Positions 43,624 through 53,112 of a stretch of 64,000 bases of DNA are shown one piece after another. The stretch's first letter is position 1; the number at the start of each line of letters is the position of its first letter. The stretch comes from Lolium rigidum (Eukaryota; Streptophyta; Magnoliopsida; Poales; Poaceae): assembly GCF_022539505.1 (NCBI RefSeq), contig NC_061510.1, positions 264,749,687 through 264,813,686 of the forward strand, given 5' to 3'. A program made the position numbers and the translations under genes. The notes under the pieces were generated by a model. That model was not told the origin of the DNA. It saw only the letters and a list, made by a program, of their open reading frames with translations, and did not search any database.

Positions 43624-44790
43624 TGTGTTGCGGTCGAAACCCACCGGCGAGCAGCGACGGGCAACACAAGAGAGCCGGGAGGCTCCCGGGATCTGCGGCT
43701 GGCCCCGGTCCCTCGAGCGACGGCCCGCAAAGACTCGGCACGCACGTCCGATGCCTGGTGCAAGGGCGTGCCACCTGACCTATACCTGGTCGGGAAGGTG
43801 ATGGATTTGCTTCGCTTAGTTTCCCGCATGGCATACACGTAAACATTAAATACGAGCCTCGATCGGCTCTCGAAGTTGTCCCGTGAATCGGCTGAAGGAG
43901 CCGATCCACCCATGATTCGTACGAGGTGCACGATCACATGGTGGTCCTCGCTTGATCAATACAAAGCTAAAACGACCTACGACGATTTAGGGTTTTCACC
44001 ACATAATCGGAACATCCTACGCGTGATTGAGCCTGGCGGCCACGCACGGTGATCGTAAATCGACCCTAGACAAGGCCTAAAAACCAACATGAAGTTGATC
44101 CCCGAAACATCTTGTCTAGGGCTAGCAAACTACACCCTACGTGCCACTGGATCCTTCAACCCGTTTGTAAGGCCTAACTATGCAGATATTAAACTAATCC
44201 TTGAAGAACAAGGAGCAATTATAACGGATCGGATCTACTAAATAATGATCAAGCGAGGTGCCGCCCTTACACCTAAGATAGGTGTAAGGGCGGCTAGACG
44301 TCTAAGGGTTGCACGGACGAAAGCATATGATACGTTGAAACAATGCTAACCCTAACACGTCTATGATAACTACGTTGCTCGCCATCAACAAGGCTTCAGC
44401 ACGAGCAACGCATGAACAGCGAATAAACGTGTACTGCCTAGATCGCAAGATGCGATCTAGGCATCATGATGCTTACCCGGAAGAAACCCTCGAAACAAGG
44501 GAGTTGGCGATGCGCCTAGATTGGTTCGTGGTGAACGTGATTGTTGTCTTTCTCAATAACCCTAGATACATATTTATAGTCCGTAGACTTTCTAACGTGG
44601 GAATAATCCCAACCGTGCACGAACCAAATTCTATCTAACCGATACGTATCCTACTATATTTACAGATACACGGGCCAACTAGCCCAAACTTTGTATACAA
44701 GGCCGATTCATGTATTCCTTCCATGTATATTCTTCAAGTCCATCTTTAATCGCGGCCCACCTCTGATCCGGTTAAATTCTGGTGATAACA
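43624..44790 (-). mobile_element. 5' LTR of Tat copy 2
   Basis: On the minus strand it begins TGTTATCACCAGAATTTAAC at 44790 and ends CAACACA at 43624, giving 1167 bp with TG...CA borders. The interior carries a perfect hairpin (CGCCCTTACACCTA..ATAGGTGTAAGGGCG at about 44261-44292). The other LTR is missing; the left side ends in an LTR of another family. Confidence 0.8.
44571..44578 (-). promoter_or_regulatory. LTR TATA box, Tat copy 2
   Basis: TATAAATA on the minus strand, at the position matching 1149-1156 of copy 1. Confidence 0.5.
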
Positions 44791-46050
44791 GCGCTGTGCC
44801 CAACGCGCGGACGCAACACAAATTGGAAATAAAACAAAAACGAAATTTAAAACGCTAATTCGAATTAATTTTCATTAAGTATATGCCCTATTTTGGGCAC
44901 ATTTGTACATAGTCATATTTTGGGCAAATAAACTAACAAAAGAAGCCCTCTATATGGGCTTTAAAATTTAAAACAAATTAAAAAACCCTAAAAGCTAGGG
45001 TTTGGTTGACGGCGCGGTGGCCGCCGGTGCGCCGCCTAGTCCCTGTGGGCGTCGTCAGCGTCGGCGTCGGCGTCGACGACGTCCCGGGGCGCCGAGGCAC
45101 TGTTGTGGCTCGACCGCGCCGGGGACTCCGGACACGGAGACCACAGGGCCTCCTCCCATGCGGAATTGGGGTCCGGAGCCACCCGAGGAAGCGGCGGCGC
45201 ACGGAGCAGCGCCTCCTCCCTGAGGCGCTGCTCCCTCTCCTGCCAGGCGCGGCGCCTGGCCTTCTGGCGCTGCTCCTCCTCCGCGCGGCGCCTGGTCTCC
45301 TGCCGCCGCTGCTCCTCGCGCCGCTCCTCCTCCGCGCGGCGCCTGGCCTCCTCCCTCTGCGCCGCTTCCTCCTCCTCCCGTCGCGCCTGGCGGGCCCGGG
45401 CGTACAACTCCCGTGCCCTCGGCTTCCTCCACCGCCTGCCGGGCCTCTTCCTCCATCGCGGAGGTGCGAATGGCCGCATGGAGGTGCGGCCATTTCACGT
45501 CCTCCTCCGCCGCCGAGATGAGCAGAGCGGCGCGGAGGTTAGGGTCCTCCTCCGAGGACTCCGGCTTCGGCTCGAGAGCAGCGGTTGCGCCAATGCCGCA
45601 CCGCCGCGGGCGGCCTCTCCGATATGGAGGCCGCCACGGTTTCCTCCGGCCCGCAACGCCGACGGAGGACGGCGGCTGCTGCTCGCCTCCTTGTCGTTGG
45701 CTCCGGGAGCGAACCGTCGTTTCGGGCCCATGGCGGCGGTTGCACTCGGGGAGTGGACAATGCAAAGGGGAGTGGACTGGAGGGACAGATCCCCCAGTCC
45801 ATATTTAATAAGCCTCCTCGGTCACCGACAGATGGGCCCAAGGGAGACGAGCAGCCAAGCAGCCGGACGCGACCGGACGCCGCGTGCCATCCGCGGTCAC
45901 GCAAACCCGACCCAGATTTGGACCGGGTTTGCCTCGTTCCGAACGCCGTGATCATCCGCATTTGCGGTGAATCGCCACATTGGGCTGCTTTTTGTCCGGC
46001 TGGACTCATCTGAACGTGCGAACGCGGGATGGATCCGGTTGGAGATGCCC
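44791..46050 (-). mobile_element. Probable PIF/Harbinger-type element, one end
   Basis: The right end reads GGTTGGAGATGCCC followed by TAA, i.e. a terminus GGGCATCTCCAACC with a 3-bp TAA flank, as in PIF/Harbinger elements. The left end is missing because the Tat LTR abuts at 44790. The interior contains the frameshifted ORF described next and an AT-rich stretch at 44815-45000. Confidence 0.5.
45036..45731 (-). pseudogene. Frameshifted Arg/Glu-rich coiled-coil protein in the element
   Basis: ATG at 45731 (MGPKRRFAPGANDKEASSSR) then, in successive frames, EPKPESSEEDPNLRAALLIS, EEDVKWPHLHAAIRTSAMEE and a long R/E/A-rich helix (RRAEEERREEQRRQETRRRA), ending VVDADADADDAHRD near 45036. At least two frame changes. 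The pattern (repeated D-x-x-L-x-x-A-I-x-x-S motifs before an RE-rich coil) is seen in many grass repeat-associated hypothetical proteins. Function unknown. Confidence 0.45.
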
Positions 46051-46177
46051 TAAGACAAGGGAAAGAAAGTTCGAGACAGCAATACGTAATACCTCGATAG
46101 GTGACTCAATCTGAGAAATCGAACGGTGTAGCTGCTGGCGCAAAATTGCAATCGCTTCACTCCCTCCCGGTTTAGCC

Positions 46178-46759
46178 ATGCGGCGGCACTACGCGGCGCT
46201 CCTCCGCCGCGCCGCCTTGTTGCCGTCCCTCCCGCTCGTGGCCTCCATCCACGCCGCCGCGCTTCGCCGGGGCGCTGTCCTCGTCCCATCGCTCATCCAC
46301 GCATATTCCGCCTGCGGTGACCCCATCTCCGCGCACAGCGTGTTCGACGAATTGCCCTGGCAGGAGCAGACGCTCTCGGCGCGCACCGCGCTGGCCAGCT
46401 CGATGTCGGCTCACGGACGGTGCCAGGATGTACTCTTACTGTTCCAAGGAAGGGAGGGGGAGATGGATGATAAGGCGGTGACGGTGGTCCTCTCCGCGTG
46501 CGCGAGGGCAGGAATGGTGGGCGAGGGGAGGGAGGTATTCGCGAGGGTGAGGAGGCCGGCGCTGCAGCACTACACGTGCATGGTAGAGATGCTGGCGCGG
46601 GCGGGGAAGGTCGAGGAGGCTGAGGGGCTGGTGGCGCGGAAGGAGGCGCGCCCGGACAGGGTTATCTTCGCGGTGCTTCTCTCAGCGTGCCGGGCGCACG
46701 GCCGCGTTGATGTGGCTGAGAGAGTGGCCAGGTTGATGCGACATTATGGTATTGCATGA
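46178..46759 (+). CDS. Short pentatricopeptide repeat (PPR) protein
   Basis: Intronless ORF of 193 codons with a clean ATG (GCCATGCGG). The N-terminus MRRHYAALLRRAALLPSLPL is Arg-rich and amphipathic, a plausible organelle-targeting peptide. It is followed by LIHAYSACGDPISAHSVFDE, then PPR-like units AVTVVLSACARAGMVGEGRE, HYTCMVEMLARAGKVEEAEG and VIFAVLLSACRAHGRVDVAE. The last two blocks resemble the end of a PLS/E-type PPR just before the E motif. By family it would bind organellar RNA. At 193 residues it is much shorter than usual PLS proteins (400-700), so it is either a compact member or a truncated derivative that kept its frame. The 5' flank is a transposon terminus only ~125 bp upstream. 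Confidence 0.7.
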   Translation: MRRHYAALLRRAALLPSLPLVASIHAAALRRGAVLVPSLIHAYSACGDPISAHSVFDELPWQEQTLSARTALASSMSAHGRCQDVLLLFQGREGEMDDKAVTVVLSACARAGMVGEGREVFARVRRPALQHYTCMVEMLARAGKVEEAEGLVARKEARPDRVIFAVLLSACRAHGRVDVAERVARLMRHYGIA

Positions 46760-49685
46760 ATTGTTCCAGTCTGACAGTTGACCATCTGACCATTGTGTTA
46801 GCCGAAGATCATCTAAAATATCCGTGACTCCATCCACATACTGGTTTTTATGATATGAAGCTAATTGCAAATGGCTGGATTGCTGGTGATGGTTGAATTT
46901 CATTCAGTGTGTCAATGCAACACAAGCTGGCACAGAGCGGGTGAAATCTGAAAGTTTTTGAAGTCTATGCTGGTGCTTTGTCGTGGGTGGCAAAGACCCA
47001 CAGATAATTCTTGCATTGGACGAACCACATGAGTGACAGTTCACACTTTGAAGGCATCTATCAGATTGCTGTATAGTGATTATACAATGTGAGGACAATT
47101 GGTCATTTGCATTGGAAATTTGGAATGCCTGTTGGTTTTCTCATTTCCCCTCTGTTTAAGCCTTTGCATTAACTCATACTGCTAGCTCTTAAATTATCTC
47201 GATGGAGCATGCATGAGGAGATGCAGCCGAGCTAGTAGACGAACCTGTCAATTCCGAGGAGCAGTTTTCAATCAAATGTCTTTCAAGCTTGATTTAGAGG
47301 AACTCCATGAACTGTCAAACTAATGCAAGTCTGCTTACCTTGCAGCCCAAAGTCGCAAATCCCATAATCTATGAAATGAGGTGTTGTCTCTTTTATGAGT
47401 GAATCCAAGAAATGGAGCTGTGATTTCTGAGAAACGTGGTGAGGTTTTTGGGATTCAGTTTGAGATACCTCAGAGTTCTGGCGTTCTGTCATGGTGGAAA
47501 TTGTAGTTGCTGCTATGGTTCAGTTCAATGTACTGAGTATTAAAGTGAATGCTCAAAATGGTATTCTTCACTCTTGTGCCTGCAGTCATGGCAATCGCCA
47601 CATCTTATTCTGGACATATATGCCTTGCTGCTTGTTGTATTAGCTCTTGCGATGTAGTCTTGAGTTGATGTGAAACACCAGCCTGGCATGTGACTGAATC
47701 TCTTGAAATTCTCTAGATGGCTTACAAATGAATGCAAGAGAATAGAGAATACAGAGTTGGGTTTGGCTGGTAGAAGACAAACTGCAGCCTGATGGGAAAC
47801 TAGCAGGGGAAAGGGATGAATTCAGTGGCATCAATCTCTAGTCAGAGTAGCGACATATCAAGAAGATGGATAATGAACAATCAGTGGTTGGCAGCCAAGG
47901 CAAGGAGTGGAGGACGTTCCAGCTGCATCCTCGCAGGAAATTCTGATGGTGAACTGGCCTGTCATGGCATTTTGCAACAAAGGATTTCATCATCGCCGCA
48001 CATTTTTCTGCGGGTCACAGTTTCAGTTTTTATTAGCAGAAGGTACCAGATTCAGATCTCCCTGTCGCCTGGGTTGTCTGCCAAGGGCAGCACAGCCGTT
48101 GCTTTCGGTTTGCCGATTGGAGCTAGAGGCAAGACTGCAATGCTTCAAACGGAGAGCAGCCGTGCAAAGCTTTAACTCATGGTTTATCTGTTCTGGACTG
48201 ATTGCACTGCAATACTGCATTATTATGCTAATGGTTTGTTTTGAGATTCAACCTGGAATAGATGTCTGTTCTTGATGCTAGCATATGTTAATGGCTAAGT
48301 AATCATTCGATGGTGAGGACTGAGGAGAGATGGAAACCAAATCAAGAGATGTGTTTTTTTTTTATTTGAAGGCTATTGCATAATTTGGTTGGGTGAAGGA
48401 GGGGCACATAGTAGGTTCACATGTCTGATTAGGAAGTTCAGCGCATTGTCATGCATATGTTTTATATGGACCTCAACTATAAATAGAAATGTGAGGCTTA
48501 TGTTATTTGATTTTCCTATCATTTGTAGGATAGTGTTGTTGATATGGATGAATCTAAAGCTAAGTACAGAAGGTTTTATTTTGAGAAAAAGATTTGAAGG
48601 ATCTCTGTACATAATTAAAAGGCAGAATAACCAAGCGACTTGTAAAATGTTCTTTCTGTAATCCACGTAGATTATCTATTCCTAGAGGTGACAATTTGGT
48701 ACACCTGTACTTAGTTTCAGTTTGGACATGATGCTCTTTTGTGCAGGCTTTTCTATTCATTGATTTGTCCATGACCGAGAGCTCATTTCCAATGCTTTAG
48801 AGGTACCATTGTTGAAGGTCAAGACATCGTGATTTTATTGTATAATGGAGTACTTGGTATATCATTTTTCAAAGCAATACTTGGTTTATGCATGTTTCAC
48901 TCAACGTGTTCTAAAAGACATGCTTATCATGTTCCTGCTTTTGTAGAAATATAAAATATTTAGAGATAGACCTATTCACAAATATATCTGATAGGAGAGA
49001 CAAATAAGCTCTCATTTTTTCCTTCAAATCCTTCACTATGGTTTACTACCACCAAGATGATTGTCATGCCAACTCTTTCCATGTTGATTGTTGTGTTACT
49101 TATACAAAAAAAAAAAAAATCCCCCGAAAGGTCCAGTAATTGGTAGCTTCCATATATTAGCAGGTAGAGAAATTTGCAAAGGGTGCCGGTGGGCAAGGTT
49201 TAAAACGAAAAGAAAGAAAAAGGCCTGACCGAATTTCCTACAAAGAGCTCAAAGGTGGTTTCCACATCTATCCGAAAATGAAGGGAATGAAGAGTGACTA
49301 CCACACATATCTCTTGTGGCATATAGATGATTAGGCCAATAAGTTCATTTGATTTATGATTTTTCAGGTTTATTCTATTATTGTGAATCCATGTGCACCT
49401 TGTAGAGTTTAGGGCGGCAGCTGTGAGATTCTCCTTTTGTTTGATTTTGCTTATATAGGAACATGAGGACTCACAGTCAAAACAACGTTTTATGCTTTAT
49501 TCTGAATAGTCTCCTTCGTTGCTCCAAGGAACAAATCCAGTTCAGTTGTTTGGTTGTTCCTTGCATGAAACTTAATACAATTACAAAATGTTAGTAAAAA
49601 AAGTGAAAAATATATACCATTTAGAGTGCAGTAGTTGGTGTGATGATTAATGTTTCTATTCTCCGCTTTCATGTTGCTATATTAG
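46760..49685. other. Gene-flanking non-coding DNA
   Basis: 2.9 kb with no strong ORF, and base composition unlike the retrotransposons around it. It may hold the PPR 3' UTR, and introns or upstream exons of the gene whose last exons follow. A T-rich tract is at 48353-48364. No repeat family recognised. Confidence 0.4.
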
Positions 49686-50548
49686 GAAGCAACGCCTTCG
49701 CCTCCAGCACTGCCCAAGCCACAGCTGCAGGTGGACATCTCGGACAAGCCGTGGGAGCAGGTAAGTTTATTGTATATAGATAGACGTTGGCATACTCATA
49801 GTTCAATGAGAACAGAGTTAACCGCTTGTGGAATGGTGCCAGTACAGTAACATAGAATAGAAAATGGTATACATGAAGCTTTTTGTAACAAATAGGCAGA
49901 ATATCATTTTTTCCGAGAATTTAATGCATACACATTGATTCTGATCATTTAATAGTTTATATAAAAGATAAACTTAATAAATTAAGCCAGCTTTGTGTAT
50001 ACATATTTATAAATGGTTCCCTCTTCTTTCCATTGTGTTGTCGTGCTACTGTCGTTCCGCGTCTGCCTTCGTCTATCTGTTGTTACATGTTTTCCATCTA
50101 ATTTTTTTGTTGCTTCCGTTCGGTTTTGGTTGTTGGTGCCTTTTTTTTATTATCCTCACATCGCCTTCTTCCCTTCACTTGCTCTCTCAGGTTATAGGTG
50201 GCGTTGCAGCTTCGCTAGCTCCGAGGATGGATGGATCAGCGAGGTAATCATCACCAATCAATTTGTGCATCTTTTTCTTTTCTTTATTTTGTTTCCTTCT
50301 CTGTCCTGCTTTTCTTCTCCCTGAACTCAAAATTTCATAATTCTTTTGTTTATAAGAAATCAAATATTCTGCTGAGTTGCATTGTTCACCTTTCTATAGT
50401 CGTTGCAATGTGTTCTTTTCTATACTAAGAAGTCATACTTGCGTGCATGTCCATGGAACAAATATGCAGGTTTCTCCGGTCAAGGATGTACCGCACCGAG
50501 GCTATCAGTGGGAAGTTCTCGTGCGAATTGCACACATCTGGAATATAG
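49686..50548 (+). CDS. Last three exons of an unrecognised gene
   Basis: Exon a 49686-49760 (TATTAG| ... CAG|GTAAGT) reads EATPSPPALPKPQLQVDISD then KPWEQ. Exon b 50191-50243 (CTCTCAG| ... GAG|GTAATC) reads VIGGVAASLAPRMDGSAR. Exon c from 50470 (ATGCAG|) reads FLRSRMYRTEAISGKFSCEL then HTSGI and a TAG at 50546-50548. Junction phases agree across both introns (0, then 2/1), and polypyrimidine tracts precede the acceptors. That is unlikely by chance. The upstream exons and start codon were not found. I do not recognise the product; it could be a low-copy host gene. Confidence 0.5.
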
Positions 50549-52082
50549 GGATCGAGACGCAGCAATACTCATAGAAGTTGGACTTCATTTTTGTTAAGCG
50601 TGAGGTACTCCTCCACAAATCAGTACATATCGATGCCTCAACTTACTAATTTTTCCCTGTGTGTAAATGACTTGAGTTATCAGGAATAATGTACGGTCCT
50701 TTCTCTGGTAACAAATACTACTGTAATCTAGATTTGCTGTACTACAACTTAGTCAGCAATATTCTGTTTTTTTTTGTATCGTCATAATATCACTACTTGC
50801 TCTATCTTTGTAAACTCTACAAACAGTCATTTTGATAGCTACCATTTTTCTACACAAAGAAAAACATAATTAACTTGGTGCGTATGTGTGAAAGCCAGCT
50901 AGATGTAAAGAATCTCAAGATATTGTTAGCACTACTTTGTAACCTGCATTATTCTCATCCTGAAACGTTCATGCGTGTGATACTTTGCTTCAGATCAGGG
51001 TTTAAATTGTTCTTTCTACACAGTACTTTAAGTAAAAAGCCGCAAAACTTTAGACCCTATTTCAGAAATGGTGCTTCAGTGAACCTGAACCCTTTTGAAT
51101 TGTTTTGTCAAAACATGAACTCTTAGTGTAGAAGTGGAAATGTAATCAGGCACATTGACAGTTCAGGCAATGCTATTTTTGCTTTTCTTTATACTCCTAC
51201 TTGATACTTCATAGGACCTTTCTTAGTCTGGTGACAACTATTCATTCTCATAGGGCACCTCACTTTCTGCTGCGTATCAATTTTTCACTCATATTTTTTG
51301 AGTGCTTTACCGATTCCCGCGGTTTTACATTGAGATATATTATATATACTGACACGGATCTATAGGAGATCCTGGTGCTTACTTTAATAAGTTTTCAAAT
51401 ATATGCAGTTTCTTTACTGAATAAGGTGGTGTAGAAAAGCTCTGGCAGTTGTGTTTGCTGCCACCAAGTAAGTTACTGTAATGCAAAAGGTAACATATTC
51501 ATTATTTGTTCAGATCAAGCTGGTTTCAAACTCAATTTTTTGAAAGCAAAAATAAACAGACATTTACCACTAGGGGAAGATCCAACGGGTTGTGTGTTAT
51601 ATCTATCTAAAATAGCAACATGAGTCGCCAGTACCGTTCCTGGTGGGATGTTTAGGCCTGCATCCTTATAGGCATCAGGGCTAAGTTTGTTCACCTATTA
51701 TTTTTTTCTCCCAAGGTCATTGATATGTTTTCAACTTTTCATGCATACTAGAATGACATCTTTTGCGACAAGCCTGATGCTTCTAGGCATGCTCCTGCAG
51801 AAACTTTTATGTTTTTTCAAGAACCTCCCTATAGTTTGTCTATAGTTCGTTTATCCTGGGACTTATGTATCCTCTTTCATGGCAAATCACATAAAGAAAA
51901 CTTCACCACATATCTATAGGTTATCTCTTACAGAGGTTATCAACAATCCACCTGCCCGATTCACACAAGCATTTGGTTGGTGGTTTTGCACACGTGGCTT
52001 ATTCTAGCTGGCTTTGTTGACTGGTATTGGTTACATGGCATTAGAATAGTGAAAGAGGTAGCAACGGGAACGGAGGAGAGGG
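50549..52082. other. Non-coding, possible 3' UTR then LINE flank
   Basis: No supported ORF. GC content rises abruptly at about 52060, where the LINE starts. Confidence 0.45.
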
Positions 52083-52973
52083 ATGAGCGAGCTCTCGCGA
52101 GCTCCCGGCGACGCGGGTGCCCTAAGCGGCCCCGTGCTCGACCAAATGCCGGCGCCCTCTCTCAGCCTCGCCACCATTAGGACTAGCCACCACCCCTCTG
52201 CCGGCCATCCCTCCCTCCTGGAGCTCGATGCTGGCGCCCCCTCCCAGCAGGCCGGCGCGCAAGGGTTCCTCTCGGCGTGGACTCCGCGCGCCCTCGCCCT
52301 CAACCCACAGATCCTGCCGCCGCCGTTCACCACCCCTGGTGATTGCTTCCTCCAGTATGCCCTCCAGAACTTCCGCTCTCAGGTATGCACTCGGGTCGCC
52401 CCTGGCTCGCCGCTGTTTGCACCGTCGCAAGTGCATGTCGCGGTGCGCCATGAGCACCGCCAAACCTTCTCTGCCTCCTCTGTCCATGCTATGCTTCAGT
52501 TTTGGCTAGGCTCCGCCTTCGAGCACCTCTCTGTTTTTGAGGTTGGTCCCAATGTCTTCCGGCTAGTCGTCGCCTCCCCTGAGATAGCTTCGTTTCTAGC
52601 TGCGTTGGACAGTCTCCGCCATGGCAAGCTTCTGGCTCGGTTCTCCGTTCCGCTGTCTTTGGATGCTCTGCCCGCCGTTGGGCCGTGTCTTGGGCCTCTG
52701 CCCCCTCCCGTGACCTCCAGGACGGTCTGCCCCGTCAGCTCTGCTCCTGGGCCTGCTGACCCACTGGCGTGGCCCAGCGATAGCCTAGCCCTCCTGGCTC
52801 CTCTTGGTCAACGGGAGACACCCCCGTGCCCTAATCCCTCCAAGTTTCCCCTCCTTTCCAGGAGAAACCGCCGCACGCCGCTCTGCCTCTCCCTCCTCTC
52901 TCCTGGCATTTTGCCTGCGCCCCCCGGTCCGATGCCATGGCCCGTGCCCTCCCCCTGCTCCCCATCCCCGTGA
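52083..52973 (+). CDS. Upstream ORF of L1-type LINE
   Basis: ATG 52083 opens 296 codons: a Pro/Ala-rich start, then TTPGDCFLQYALQNFRSQVC, HEHRQTFSASSVHAMLQFWL and EVGPNVFRLVVASPEIASFL. The middle has a compact alternating pattern like the RRM/DUF4283-type folds of plant LINE ORF1 proteins. The C-terminal ~80 residues are Pro-rich and overlap a shift of coding potential, so a frameshift may link it to the next ORF; otherwise it is a separate ORF before ORF1. Function by position: RNA binding for retrotransposition. Confidence 0.5.
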   Translation: MSELSRAPGDAGALSGPVLDQMPAPSLSLATIRTSHHPSAGHPSLLELDAGAPSQQAGAQGFLSAWTPRALALNPQILPPPFTTPGDCFLQYALQNFRSQVCTRVAPGSPLFAPSQVHVAVRHEHRQTFSASSVHAMLQFWLGSAFEHLSVFEVGPNVFRLVVASPEIASFLAALDSLRHGKLLARFSVPLSLDALPAVGPCLGPLPPPVTSRTVCPVSSAPGPADPLAWPSDSLALLAPLGQRETPPCPNPSKFPLLSRRNRRTPLCLSLLSPGILPAPPGPMPWPVPSPCSPSP

Positions 52974-53112
52974 CCAGCCTCCGTATCCCTCTTCTCCCCG
53001 CCCGGCGCCTCTTCCAACCCTTGGCTCGCCTCCTGCAACCTCCCCTCTTTCGGATGGGTAGCCTCGGGGCGGCCATTTTTCCCCTTTGGGTGCTCTTGGA
53101 GCTCGGGCTGCC

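Noticed and set aside
45103..45951. Long + strand open frame (282 codons)
   Set aside because: Shadow of the GC-rich minus-strand R/E-rich coding region; composition-driven, no protein-like pattern.
49108..49121. A-run at 49.1 kb as a LINE poly(A) tail
   Set aside because: No LINE-like sequence upstream and no target duplication visible; probably a simple repeat.
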